From: JBFIHF01 sp964411125
GTDB taxonomy: Bacteria; Myxococcota_A; Bradymonadia; Bradymonadales; Bradymonadaceae
Direction: 5' to 3'
DNA length: 64,000 nt
Assembly (NCBI GenBank): GCA_964411125.1
Contig: CAYPJU010000008.1
Coordinates: forward strand, 54,529-118,528
Shown: piece by piece, positions 26,420 through 35,961 of the stretch
How the letters are laid out: each line of letters begins with the position of its first letter
Numbering within the stretch: position 1 is the stretch's first letter
Notes under the pieces: model-generated
Told to the model about the DNA's origin: nothing
Database searches by the model: none
What the model saw: the letters and a program-made list of their open reading frames with translations, nothing else
Translations under genes and position numbers: made by a program

Positions 26420-27762
26420 TCAGAATCGTGAAGCGTCGGTGTCGTCGACGTCCGCGCCCTGGAAGACGTCGTCGTTGTCGAGGTCCAGGCAAGCCCCGTT
26501 CGAGAAGTCGTACGGCGTCTCGCCCGAGTAGTTTCCGCCGGGCCCATACCGACACACGACGATCGTCGCCGAGAAGTTGAGCCCTTGCGGATTCGAACAG
26601 CGGGCCCAGCCGCAACCGACCTCCGTGCTGTCGTCCCACACCAACTGGGTGTAGTGCCCGACCACGCCGGGGGCCGGCTCCCCCACCCTCTTTCCGAAGG
26701 CATAGTCGAACCGCTCGTCGGCCCATCCCTGAACCGAAGCGAGCATCACGGCGTTCGAAGGCTGCTGAGAAGCTGCGTAGAGGTTCTCCCCGACATACTG
26801 AAAACCGGCATCGGGACTCCGCGACCCGTCGTGGGCCCAGATGCACTCCTCGGCGTAGCTCGTCGCCGACGCGGCGAGCGCCGAGTTCCATGTCAACGAC
26901 TGTACTCCGACGCGCGCCCTCCAGTAGTTGTGAGCGGCGGTGATCCCGGCGAGCATTCCAGGTTCCGGATCGGTGGCCGGGACCCTGGGGAAGCTACACT
27001 CGTCAGTGGTCGCAGCGTCGCAGTCGTCGTCGACTTCGTTGGCCGGGATCTCGGTCGCCGAAGGATTGACGCCCGCGTCGTTGTCGTCGCAATCCATCGC
27101 CCCGGCCGAATACGCGTCGCACCCGACCCAGTGGCCATCGGAATCCGCGTCGACGCAGGTCGCGCAGCTCATCCAGTTGTCGGCATCCGTGTCGTCGCAG
27201 TCCGTCCCCACGGCACCATCGGGGAGCACGTCGCAGGTCCCCAGCCATCCGTCCGCGTCCCCATCGACACAGGTAGCGCAAGCGGTCCAGTTGTTCGGGT
27301 CCGTATCGTCGCAGTCGGGCCCGGAAGCTTCGTCGAACGAGACACAGTCGACGTACACGCCGTCGCCGTCGCCGTCGACGCAGCCATCGAGTGGGTCTAC
27401 ACCGTTGTTCGGCGTCCCGTTGTTCGGCGTCCCGTTGTTCGGCGTCCCGTTGTTCGGCGTCCCGTTGTTCGNNNNNNNNNNNNNNNNNNNNNNNNNNNNN
27501 NNNNNNNNNNNNNNNNNNNNNNNNNNNNNNNNNNNNNNNNNNNNNNNNNNNNNNNNNNNNNNNNNNNNNNNCCGTTGTTCGGCGTCCCGTTGTTCGGCGT
27601 CCCGTTGTTCGGCGTCCCGTTGTTCGGTGCTCCGTTGTTCGGTGCTCCGTTGTTGGAGACAATGTCGATGACGAGAGGCTCCTCCTCGTCGGGCTCGGGC
27701 TCGACCACGCAGGCCGAAAGACAACAGACGAAAAGAAGGCAGAGGTTTCGTTCCAGGCGCAC
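26420..27762 (-). CDS. CAP/SCP-domain lipoprotein with NNGTP repeats, broken by an assembly gap
   Basis: One gene in two readable pieces. It begins at GTG 27762 (GGAG eight bases upstream) with MRLERNLCLLFVCCLSACVVE, then NNGAP/NNGTP repeats (15-bp period) run into 100 N at 27472-27571. After the gap the repeats resume in another frame, because 100 is only a placeholder length. Next come calcium-loop-like DGDGDGVYVDC, CDDTDPNNW and DADSDGHW repeats, then a CAP/SCP domain (AHNYWRARVGVQSLTWN, YAEECIWAH, YVGENLYA, GHYTQLVWDDSTEVGCG). CAP proteins are secreted and have varied roles, often lipid binding. This looks like a surface-exposed, calcium-stabilised lipoprotein. Confidence 0.85.
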
Positions 27763-27819
27763 GCGATACTCCAGATGTCGTCGAATTGCGCGGGAGTATA
27801 GGGGACTACGTCGGGCTTT

Positions 27820-29247
27820 TCACCCTTCGTCGTCCTCTCCTCGATCACCACGGACGACCTTCTGTTCGAGCTCCGCCGTGTCCCCCGGACCACCCCGCCG
27901 CAGAAGCTCGCTCGGGATTTGCACCAGAGGTTTGGTCTCGCCGGGGCCGCGGCGGGGCATGCCACCCCCACGCCCGTATTCTGCGGTCGCCCCGGGGTCG
28001 AACGTTCCGACTTCCACCGTGTCGTCGGCGCTTCGTAGCTGCGAGGCGTCGGGCTCCGCAGGAAGCAGCACGGAAGCAGTGGGACCGCCGAGCTCCGCGA
28101 TGATCCGCATCACCTGGACAGCGACACGCCTTGCGTGATCGTCCTTTCCGCCGACACGGTCGAAAGCGCGTGGGGGGGAGCCGCCCAGCGCGACGTACAC
28201 CCGACCGGCATCTTCCACGGGACGGCCCCCGAAACGCTGCGCGCCGATAGCGACCGCGTCGTGGATCCTCTCCGCAGCGACGCTCCAGCGTGGACGGCTC
28301 CAGACCTCCGTGACCGACCAGTCCTCACCTCGACCCACCACGCTCGCGTCGATCCGGACCCCCTCGGACGTCGGTCGCACCTCCACCGTCGACTCCGCTC
28401 CCCGCATCCCGATTCCACGGACGCGCAGAAGCGCGGTGAAGGGGTCGTGGCCGAGCTCGGGCGGGGCGGCGGACCGCATCGAACCATAGGAGCCGCCACT
28501 TCGAATCAGCTCGAAGAGGGCGCCGACCTCCTGCAGATAACGCTCGCGGTTTGCCCCAAAAACGGTGTTGTGGTCGCCGTGCGGCAGCAGCACGAATTTC
28601 ACGTTGTCGGGCGGGCACGACGACAGCCGCGCCGCGTTCGAAGCGTCGACAAGCGTGTCGTGCTGCGCGTGCATGATGAGCGTCGGATTCGTCCGGTGCT
28701 GCAATTTTCGAGCGTGATCGAGCCGCTCGCGGCTCGCGTTCTGCAACTCGCCGAGGGTCGTCCCGAGCTCCTCGGGACGGACTCGCAAGAGCACCCGTTC
28801 CAGCGGGTCGGCGACGCCGCTCTCGATCACCAGCCCCGCGACGTCGGGATGACGCGCCGCCAACTCCAGCGCGTATATCGAGCCGACCGAACGACCGAAG
28901 ACCACGATCTCCTCGGCAGGTCGACCCACGGCCTCGAAAATCGCGTCCACGTCGTCGAGCATCTCAACCAGCTGCGGGGAACCGCTCGAGCCGCCATATC
29001 CTCGGTACTCCGCGAGAAAGCAGTCGGCCCCGAGCTCGTCCATCAGGTCGACGAAGTCGGGCACATAGTCTGCCGCGACCTCCCCATTCCCGTGGAAGTG
29101 GACCACCGTGAGGTCGTTCCCTCGCTGAGCGTGGAAACAGGAGAGCCGAGCGTCTTTCACCTCGACCCAGCACGGGTCCGAGACCGCGAAATGACGCGGA
29201 AAGAAGTAGCGCTCTGCGACGAGGGGATGATCCAGAATCGATGCCAT
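27820..29247 (-). CDS. Alpha/beta hydrolase (ABHD17-like)
   Basis: A 475-residue cytoplasmic protein. Residues 1-240 are an alpha/beta hydrolase with VVHFHGNGE, the nucleophile Ser in VVFGRSVGSIYALELA, an Asp in MHAQHDTLVDA and a His in LPHGDHNTVFG; LAEYRGYGGSSGSP is typical of ABHD13/17-like hydrolases. The C-terminal 230 residues (VEVRPTSEGVRIDASVVG and onwards) match nothing I know and end in a charged, probably disordered tail. A serine esterase or thioesterase is likely; the substrate is unknown. No convincing Shine-Dalgarno precedes the ATG. Confidence 0.82.
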   Translation of the reverse strand: MASILDHPLVAERYFFPRHFAVSDPCWVEVKDARLSCFHAQRGNDLTVVHFHGNGEVAADYVPDFVDLMDELGADCFLAEYRGYGGSSGSPQLVEMLDDVDAIFEAVGRPAEEIVVFGRSVGSIYALELAARHPDVAGLVIESGVADPLERVLLRVRPEELGTTLGELQNASRERLDHARKLQHRTNPTLIMHAQHDTLVDASNAARLSSCPPDNVKFVLLPHGDHNTVFGANRERYLQEVGALFELIRSGGSYGSMRSAAPPELGHDPFTALLRVRGIGMRGAESTVEVRPTSEGVRIDASVVGRGEDWSVTEVWSRPRWSVAAERIHDAVAIGAQRFGGRPVEDAGRVYVALGGSPPRAFDRVGGKDDHARRVAVQVMRIIAELGGPTASVLLPAEPDASQLRSADDTVEVGTFDPGATAEYGRGGGMPRRGPGETKPLVQIPSELLRRGGPGDTAELEQKVVRGDRGEDDEG

Positions 29248-29360
29248 GCACCGAGCCTACACCCGGACCGTCGGGCGCTCAATCGAACCCGACGGCACCC
29301 TCGCGTCGCGTATCCATCCAGGGGACGCCTGCGGAAATGTAGGTATTTGGGGCACACACC

Positions 29361-29389
29361 TTGAAATTCCAACGCGAATCCGCCATAAC
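29361..29389 (+). promoter_or_regulatory. Possible sigma-70-type promoter
   Basis: TTGAAA (29361-29366) and CATAAC (29384-29389) are separated by 17 bp, about 70 bp before the lipoprotein start at 29458. The elements match five of six and four of six consensus bases. The surrounding region is relatively AT-rich for this genome. Confidence 0.4.
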
Positions 29390-29457
29390 CCCCGCGTTTG
29401 ATGCTGAGATTTGCTTTGGCCGTCGCGGAAACGCATTGGCGGCGATGGAGTTACGAT

Positions 29458-31221
29458 ATGAAAACCTTGATTCTGGGTCTGACCGCACTCTTCGTGGCCA
29501 GCGGCTGCGCCGGCTGTACCGATGACGCCGTCGTCCCCAGCGACGACCCGATCGTCATCGACGAAAAACCCGCCCCGCCGCCCAACGAAGAGCCGGAGCC
29601 CGAACCAGAGCCCGAGTTCGCGTACGTCCTCGAATCGGTCGAGTCCCTTCCACTCGAAGCGCTCACGCTTCAGACGCGTGAAGTCAGCGTGCGACTGCGT
29701 GACTCGGCGGACGGGACGCCAGTGCCCGGTGAAGAGCTCGACTTCGTGCTCACGACGGCGCCCGATGCCGACACCAGCCTCCTGCAAGACGTAGCCGTCA
29801 CCGCCGAAACCGGCACGACGTCCGTCCAACTGCAGCTCGGTACCGAGATCGGACCCGCGGTCGTCATGGTGCGTCACCCCGACGCTGAGCCGCTCTACGT
29901 CCGTCTCGACGTCGTCGCCCCCACCGAAGGGTGGATCTCCGTCGACATCCGCGAGCCGGCACAGCCGCCGATCACTCTGAATCCCTACCGAATCCGAGCT
30001 TATGACGCCGCCGAAGTCACCTGCGCCACCTTCCGACCGCGACAGCGTGCTCCGCAAGAGCGCGGCGAGTTCTGGGGCCCCGACGCCTCCCAGCCTGTCC
30101 TCGGGGAAGGATTCACCGGCGACGTGACGTACACCGTCGTCGCCGAGGCGATGGGCAATGGTGCCCGGACCCTCGGCTGGGGATGCGCCGACTCGATCGT
30201 CGTCGTCCCGGGCGAAATCACCGAGACGTTCGTCAACATCGAGATCCTCCCCATCAATCCGTCGGGCCGCTACGCCGTGGACGGACTGTGGGACATCAGT
30301 GAAGCCGTCGCCGCCGCGAGCTCCGGCTCCAACACCTTCGTGACCGTCATCGAGTTCATGGCCAACCCCGGCCAGTCGATCTACGACCTGGTGATCAACG
30401 AAATCGAGTCGGCCCTGGGCTTCCCGGTCGGCATCCTCCTCGGATACACCGGCGTCCAGCAGCAGATCGTCGACTACATCAACGGTCAGCTCTTCCAGTT
30501 CGCGCCGCTCGCGACGTTCTCCGCGGTCGCGAACGACCTCAAGACTCTGCTCCACGAGATGCAGGTCGAGAGCCTCCTCGTCATCGACAAGGCGGACGCC
30601 GACCTTCACTTCTTCGGCCACGAAGAGTGGCACAAGATTCACGTGAACTGGACCTGGCCGTGCCAGAACAACCCTGGCCCCACCTGCGGTCAGCACGAGA
30701 TCGACCTCGCCGGACTCGACGCCGGCGCCGCCACCGTCCGCTACGACTGGGAGGGCTACGTCCAGAACTACGACGAGCTGATCATTCAGTCTCACACTGC
30801 GACGATCGATGTCGGAAAACTCCAGGTCTACCTGCTCGAGAAGGCGATCATTCCCGAACTGACCGGTGGCGCTGCCAGCACCATGGGGGGCGCGTTGGCC
30901 CACTGGGTGAACTGCCGAGACCTCGCGGCCAATGCCCTGAACGGCAACGACATTTGTGACCCGACCGGCATTTTCTGCATCGGACAGACCTTCATCGAGG
31001 GCGCCTGCGTCGCCGCGATGAACGAGATCGGCGACTACATCACGGATCCGCTGCAGAACCAGCCGTCCGTCAGCCTGGACCTCACCGGAGACGCCCGACT
31101 CATCGACGGTGGCGCAATCTCCTTCGCCGACGAAGTCGTCGAAGCGAACACGACCGGCACGGTCCAGGGTGGCACCGAAGCCGTGTCGGCTGGATGGTCT
31201 GCTGCACGCATCGTCGATTGA
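29458..31221 (+). CDS. Lipoprotein with Ig-like beta domain
   Basis: A 587-residue predicted lipoprotein (MKTLILGLTALFVASGCAGC; GGAG at 29447-29450). A Pro/Glu linker precedes an invasin/Big-1-like beta-sandwich (about 60-140: SVRLRDSADGTPVPGEELDFVL). The rest is mixed, with Trp/Cys-rich stretches (NWTWPCQNNPGPTCGQHE) and hydrophobic helices (GFPVGILLGYTG). No enzyme motif is recognised. The stop overlaps the start of the metallo-hydrolase gene, so the two are probably co-transcribed. Confidence 0.78.
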   Translation: MKTLILGLTALFVASGCAGCTDDAVVPSDDPIVIDEKPAPPPNEEPEPEPEPEFAYVLESVESLPLEALTLQTREVSVRLRDSADGTPVPGEELDFVLTTAPDADTSLLQDVAVTAETGTTSVQLQLGTEIGPAVVMVRHPDAEPLYVRLDVVAPTEGWISVDIREPAQPPITLNPYRIRAYDAAEVTCATFRPRQRAPQERGEFWGPDASQPVLGEGFTGDVTYTVVAEAMGNGARTLGWGCADSIVVVPGEITETFVNIEILPINPSGRYAVDGLWDISEAVAAASSGSNTFVTVIEFMANPGQSIYDLVINEIESALGFPVGILLGYTGVQQQIVDYINGQLFQFAPLATFSAVANDLKTLLHEMQVESLLVIDKADADLHFFGHEEWHKIHVNWTWPCQNNPGPTCGQHEIDLAGLDAGAATVRYDWEGYVQNYDELIIQSHTATIDVGKLQVYLLEKAIIPELTGGAASTMGGALAHWVNCRDLAANALNGNDICDPTGIFCIGQTFIEGACVAAMNEIGDYITDPLQNQPSVSLDLTGDARLIDGGAISFADEVVEANTTGTVQGGTEAVSAGWSAARIVD

Positions 31222-32399
31222 ACGACGCTCGAGAACAGCCCCACGAGCGCGCGCCGCGCAGATGGCGCACGCTCCTCGCGGCCGGGGGAGCCCTCGCCAC
31301 CCTCGGCGCCGGCTACCTGCTCGCCGACGCGTGGACCGATTTCGGGAAGGCGGCATCCGGTGACCGCCTCGCCCGAATGGAAAAGTCTCCGCAGTGGAAG
31401 GACGGCAAGTTCGACAACCCACTGCCGCTCTTCAACGACTACTGGTTGATGGTGAAGGGAGTCCTGGGAGCGTCTTCGTTCGGGTCCCCCGAGACCCCTG
31501 TCGACGTCGTCGAGACCGACCCGTCGACGCTCGGCGAGCCGCCGGAAGGCGGACTTCGCATCACCTGGTTCGGCCACTCCTCGCTCCTCCTCGAGGTCGA
31601 CGGCGTGAGCGTGCTCGTCGACCCCGTGTGGGGCGACCGGTCCTCGCCACTGACGCACATCGGCCCCCACCGCTGGTATCCCCCGACGATCTCTCTCGAC
31701 GATCTTCCGGTGCCCGACGTCGTCGCGATCTCGCACGACCACTACGACCACCTGGACGCCACGACGATGCGGCGGATGACGACGTGGGACACGAGATTCC
31801 TGGTGCCGCTCGGGGTCGGGGCCCATCTCGAGTATTGGGGAATTCCGCCGGAGCGCATCGTCGAGCTGGACTGGTGGGAGGAGACGAAGGTGGGTGACGT
31901 TCGCTTCGTCTCCACGCCCGCCCGTCACGCCTCGGGACGACACGCGTTCGATCAGAACTCGACGCTCTGGACGGGCTGGGCCGTGGTCGGTCCGGAGCAC
32001 CGCGTCTACTACTCCGGCGACACCGGGATGTTCCCGGAGTTCGCCGAGATCGGCGAACGCCTCGGCCCGTTCGACGTCACGATGATCGAGGTCGGCGCCT
32101 ACCACAGCGCGTGGCCCGACTGGCACATCGGCCCCGAGCAGGCGATCGAAGCGCACCAGCTCGCTCGAGGTGCGCTCTTCGTCCCCGTCCACTGGGGCCT
32201 CTTCAACCTCGCCTACCACGGCTGGACCGAGCCCGTGGAGCGCGTTCGCGCCGCAGCGAAATCTTCCGGCGTCGACTTCTACGTCCCCCGCCCAGGGGAG
32301 TCCTTCGTGCCATCCCCCGACCTGGAAGTGGAACAGTGGTGGCCCGAAGTTCCGTGGGAGACGGCCCGGGAACACCCCATTCGCTCGACCAAACTCTGA
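31194..32399 (+). CDS. Metallo-beta-lactamase-fold hydrolase (NAPE-PLD-like)
   Basis: A 401-residue protein with an N-terminal membrane anchor or signal (LLAAGGALATLGAGYLLAD). The fold shows ITWFGHSSLLLEVDG, VDPVWGDRSSP, the zinc motif ISHDHYDHLD (HxHxDH), a His in TPARHASGR, Asp in YYSGDTGMF and a late His in VPVHWGLF. The pattern matches N-acyl-phosphatidylethanolamine phospholipase D-like members of the superfamily. It probably hydrolyses a phosphodiester or lipid in the periplasm. The start is uncertain: ATG 31194 overlaps the upstream gene by 28 bp, and TTG 31218 (TTGA overlap) is an alternative. Confidence 0.87.
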   Translation: MVCCTHRRLNDAREQPHERAPRRWRTLLAAGGALATLGAGYLLADAWTDFGKAASGDRLARMEKSPQWKDGKFDNPLPLFNDYWLMVKGVLGASSFGSPETPVDVVETDPSTLGEPPEGGLRITWFGHSSLLLEVDGVSVLVDPVWGDRSSPLTHIGPHRWYPPTISLDDLPVPDVVAISHDHYDHLDATTMRRMTTWDTRFLVPLGVGAHLEYWGIPPERIVELDWWEETKVGDVRFVSTPARHASGRHAFDQNSTLWTGWAVVGPEHRVYYSGDTGMFPEFAEIGERLGPFDVTMIEVGAYHSAWPDWHIGPEQAIEAHQLARGALFVPVHWGLFNLAYHGWTEPVERVRAAAKSSGVDFYVPRPGESFVPSPDLEVEQWWPEVPWETAREHPIRSTKL

Positions 32400-32446
32400 C
32401 GGAACAGCGGAAGACTCTGCGACGCGCGATCGTGTAGAACTGTGCC

Positions 32447-34375
32447 ATGCGAATCCCGTGGTCCGACGTACCCGCGCGAGCCCCCCTCTACCGCGACGCT
32501 GAAACCCGCTCGCTCTACCTCACGATGCGGGACGGGGTGAAGATCGCGATCGACGTGACCCTGCCGCGGCCGCGGACGAAGACGCTCCCCACCATCGTCC
32601 GGCAAACGCGCTACCACAGGCGGTTCGATTACCAGCGACCGTTCGATTCCCCCACGCTCCGCGGACTCTTCGATCGACAGTTTGCGGGCCGCCAGTACTT
32701 CGTCTCGCGAGGCTACGCATGGATCGACGTGTGTGCGCGAGGCTCCGGCGCATCGGGCGGCCGTCGCCCCGTCCCGTGGAGCGCGGACGAGGTCGAGGAT
32801 GGCCGCGAGATCATCGACTGGATCGTGGCTCAGCCGTGGTCGAACGGACTCGTGGGGGCGCGCGGAGTCTCATACGACGGCACGTCGGCGGAGTGGATGC
32901 TGAGCCACGAGCACCCCGCCCTGCGCGCCGTGGCGCCGCGCTTCTCGCTCTACGACGCTTTCGAAGACGTCGCGGCCCCCGGCGGAATCCACCTCGAGAA
33001 GTTCACCCGAAACTGGGGCGAGTTCAACGCGGCGCTCGATCGAAACGACTTCGAGGCCGTTCTTCGCCTGATCCTCGAGTCGAGCAAGGAAGGCGCCGAA
33101 CAACTCATCGACAGCATCTACGCGTCGGACGAGGACTCGATCGTCTCCTCCGCGCTCTACCTCGGCCCCCTGACCCGGCTCGTGGTCGGACGGTTCGTTC
33201 CGGGAGTCGCGGCCGTCGACGACGACGTGGACCGCAGCATCTTGACCCAACACCTCGCCGAACGGGTCCCCGCGCTCGACGTCCACGCCGCCGGCAAGAG
33301 GGTCCGATTCCGGGACGACCCGAACCTCATCGACGAGCTGCCCGATGCCACGCTCGACATCTTCAGCCCCCATGCGCACTTCGACCGGCTGACTCGGAGC
33401 GCGGCGGCCGTCTACCACTATTCGGGTTGGTTCGACGGAGCCTACCCTCGGGCGACCATTCGCCGCTTCCTGCGCTACGATCGCCCCGATCATCGGCTCA
33501 TCATCGGGCCGTGGGAACACGGTGGGCAGCAGAACATCAGCCCGTGGGAGCCCTCGCGCGAGCCCAACTTCGACCACGAGCGCGAGCTGCTGCGCTTCTT
33601 CGACGCCCATCTCGTCCCCGGCTCGGAAGCCGAGCGAGCTTTCGCGAGCGAGCCCCGGGTCCGCTACTTCACGATGGGGGCGGAGCGCTGGCGCACGGCC
33701 GACCGCTGGCCCCCGCCCGGCCTGCGTCCCCTGACGCTCTATCTCCGCGAGCACTGGCGGCTGGATCTCGAGCCCGCTCCGCGCGCCACCGAAGCGCGAC
33801 TCTTCGTGCGCGGGCGACACGGCACCGGGAAAGCCTCGCGGTGGCAGGCGCTGCTCCCCACGCTCGCCTACACGCACTACCTGCCCCGACAGGGCGACGA
33901 CATTCTCTCGTTCACGATTCCTCTCACCCGCGACCTGGAGGTCACCGGGTCCCCCGTGGTCCGAATCGCGCTCACCTCCAGCACGAACGATCCCCGCATC
34001 TTCGCCTACCTCGAAGACGTGGAGCCGTCTGGAGCGACGCATTACGTCACCGAAGGCCAGTTGCGCGCGATCCATCGCCGCCAGCTCGATCCCCCGCAGC
34101 ATCGACAGGCCGACGTACCGTATCGAACCTTCGCCCGCGCCGAAGGGATGGACGCTCCACGAGGCGAGCGGCTCGAGCTCGAGTTCGACCTCCTCCCGAC
34201 CTCCTACCTCTTTCGGCGGGGTCACGCGCTCCGCCTCGTCCTCGCCGGTGCGGACGCCGACCAGTTCGAAGTCGGACCCGCGGGGGCCCACCTGATCCAC
34301 ATCGAGGACTCCTGGCTGCGTCTACCCATGCGGGACGAGCCCTATTCGCGTTGGAAAGCACCCTCCCCCATCTGA
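32447..34375 (+). CDS. CocE/NonD-family hydrolase (X-Pro dipeptidyl-peptidase S15-like)
   Basis: A 642-residue hydrolase. The N-terminal alpha/beta-hydrolase part has LTMRDGVKIAIDVTLPRP, VDRRVC-side segment IDVCARGSGASGG and the nucleophile Ser in GARGVSYDGTSAEWML (GxSYxG); a catalytic His is likely in IIGPWEHGGQQN. The last 230 residues form the jelly-roll domain of S15/CocE proteins (LTLYLREHWRL, LFRRGHALRLVLAGAD, WLRLPMRDEP). Members include cocaine esterase, cephalosporin esterase and X-Pro peptidases. No signal peptide is seen, so it is probably cytoplasmic. The substrate is unknown. Confidence 0.88.
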   Translation: MRIPWSDVPARAPLYRDAETRSLYLTMRDGVKIAIDVTLPRPRTKTLPTIVRQTRYHRRFDYQRPFDSPTLRGLFDRQFAGRQYFVSRGYAWIDVCARGSGASGGRRPVPWSADEVEDGREIIDWIVAQPWSNGLVGARGVSYDGTSAEWMLSHEHPALRAVAPRFSLYDAFEDVAAPGGIHLEKFTRNWGEFNAALDRNDFEAVLRLILESSKEGAEQLIDSIYASDEDSIVSSALYLGPLTRLVVGRFVPGVAAVDDDVDRSILTQHLAERVPALDVHAAGKRVRFRDDPNLIDELPDATLDIFSPHAHFDRLTRSAAAVYHYSGWFDGAYPRATIRRFLRYDRPDHRLIIGPWEHGGQQNISPWEPSREPNFDHERELLRFFDAHLVPGSEAERAFASEPRVRYFTMGAERWRTADRWPPPGLRPLTLYLREHWRLDLEPAPRATEARLFVRGRHGTGKASRWQALLPTLAYTHYLPRQGDDILSFTIPLTRDLEVTGSPVVRIALTSSTNDPRIFAYLEDVEPSGATHYVTEGQLRAIHRRQLDPPQHRQADVPYRTFARAEGMDAPRGERLELEFDLLPTSYLFRRGHALRLVLAGADADQFEVGPAGAHLIHIEDSWLRLPMRDEPYSRWKAPSPI

Positions 34376-34406
34376 TAGAACACCCGCCCACCCACCGAGG
34401 TACCCC

Positions 34407-34736
34407 ATGTTGCGACCCCTTCTCGTCATGCTCTCTCTCAGCCTGTTCGCGTTCGGTACGACCACCGCATGCGGACCCGACGAGGAAGAAGAGCGCACGT
34501 TCAAATGTGCGGACGACGACTCGCTGCGCTGCGACCCCGACACCGAGTACTGCTTGCAGACGTTCGACGGCGAGACCGAGCTCTCCGCCTCATGCGAGCC
34601 GATCCCGGAAGGCTGCACCGAATGCGGATGCGTCGACGAGACGCAGACGGTCGCCGACACCTGTGGGTTCTTGAGCATCTGTAGCTCCATCAACGACACC
34701 AATTTCCGCGTTCAGTGCGAGCCCGAGACCGAGTGA
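34407..34736 (+). CDS. Small Cys-rich lipoprotein
   Basis: A 109-residue predicted lipoprotein (MLRPLLVMLSLSLFAFGTTTAC). GAGG precedes the ATG. The mature 88 residues are acidic and have ten further Cys (FKCADDD, RCDPDTEYC, CEPIPEGCTECGC, DTCGFLSIC, QCEPE), probably all in disulfides, as in a small secreted knot-like domain. It ends 7 bp before a class-C-like hydrolase gene. No family recognised. Confidence 0.75.
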   Translation: MLRPLLVMLSLSLFAFGTTTACGPDEEEERTFKCADDDSLRCDPDTEYCLQTFDGETELSASCEPIPEGCTECGCVDETQTVADTCGFLSICSSINDTNFRVQCEPETE

Positions 34737-34743
34737 ACGGCGG

Positions 34744-35955
34744 ATGTCCGACCCCACAGTAGTCTCCCTCCCCGCGAGAGGCAGCGTCGCGCCCGGCTTC
34801 GAGCGCGTCGCGCGTTGTTTCGCCGATCACCTCGCGGAGCCGAACGTCTCAGGCGCGTCGTTTCACGCGATCCTCGACGGCGAACCCGTCGTCCATCTCT
34901 GGGGTGGCCTCGCAGACCGAGACACGGGAACGCCATGGCGTGAAGAAACCCGTGTCGTCGTCTTCTCCGTCACGAAAGCGCTCACCTCGATCGCCTTTCA
35001 GATTCTCGCCGAGAGAGGGGCATTCGGATGGGACGACCGTGTGGCGGACCACTGGCCCGGCTTCGGTACCGCAGGAAAAGAAGCGGTCACGGTGGAGCAA
35101 TTGCTCACCCATCGCGGCGGACTCCCTTTTCTCGACCGCAGAATCACCGTCCGCGACTGCCTGGCCCCGGAGCGAACCGACGTCGTGCTCGAGGCACTGG
35201 AGCAGCAAGAGCCCGCCTGGCGACCCGGGACCTCGCAGGGCTACCACGCGATGACGTGGGGGCTCTACGCCGGGGAACTCTTTCGCCGCCTGAGCGACGT
35301 CCCCCTCGGCAGATTCCTCGTCGACGAAGTCTTCGATCCCGTGGAGTCGGACGCCCGCCTCGGTACCACCGACGCGTTCGACGACGACTTCGCGACCCTC
35401 TACCCCCCGTCCCCTCGGGAGCGACTGCGCGGTATGTCGCGAATGCTCTTCACGCAGCCCAACTCGATCGAAGCTCGCGTCGTGCGCGACGTCGTCCGCC
35501 CTGGCTCTTTCGCCCGGAGGGCGTTCGCCGTCCCTGCCGGACCGACGGAGGTCTACAATCAGATCGAGGTGCGCAGGGGCTGTCTCCCGTGGGCTTCGGC
35601 AACCTCGACGGCTCGAGGCCTCGCCCGGGCGATGCTCCCGTTCGCGGAGCCGGACCGATGGAAGATCGTCAGCCCCGACACCGTACGCGTGCTCGAGAAG
35701 CGCACGGGCTGGTCGCGACGTGACGCGGTGCTTCAAAAGCCGATCGGCTGGACCCGCGGATTCATGAAGGAAGAGCCCCACCTCTTCAGCCCCTCTCCGG
35801 AGTCGTTCGGCCACTCCGGGATGGGTGGCGCCCTCGTCTGGTGCGACCCCAGCCGTCGCCTGACGTTCGGGTACGTCCCCAATGCCATGGACTGGCGCGT
35901 GCGTTCGCCGCGGGCCATCGCGCTCTGCCGGGCGCTCTACGCGAGCCTTGACTGA
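34744..35955 (+). CDS. Beta-lactamase class C-like serine hydrolase (EstB-type)
   Basis: A 403-residue serine hydrolase of the beta-lactamase class C/penicillin-binding family. The SxxK motif is SVTK in VVFSVTKALTSIAF; the second motif, usually YxN, is YHA in GYHAMTWG, as in the EstB-like esterase branch; the final motif region is SFGHSGMGGALVW. No signal peptide is visible, so it is probably a cytoplasmic esterase rather than a beta-lactamase. It begins 7 bp after the Cys-rich lipoprotein and converges with the kinase gene. Confidence 0.88.
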   Translation: MSDPTVVSLPARGSVAPGFERVARCFADHLAEPNVSGASFHAILDGEPVVHLWGGLADRDTGTPWREETRVVVFSVTKALTSIAFQILAERGAFGWDDRVADHWPGFGTAGKEAVTVEQLLTHRGGLPFLDRRITVRDCLAPERTDVVLEALEQQEPAWRPGTSQGYHAMTWGLYAGELFRRLSDVPLGRFLVDEVFDPVESDARLGTTDAFDDDFATLYPPSPRERLRGMSRMLFTQPNSIEARVVRDVVRPGSFARRAFAVPAGPTEVYNQIEVRRGCLPWASATSTARGLARAMLPFAEPDRWKIVSPDTVRVLEKRTGWSRRDAVLQKPIGWTRGFMKEEPHLFSPSPESFGHSGMGGALVWCDPSRRLTFGYVPNAMDWRVRSPRAIALCRALYASLD

Positions 35956-35961
35956 CCGCGG

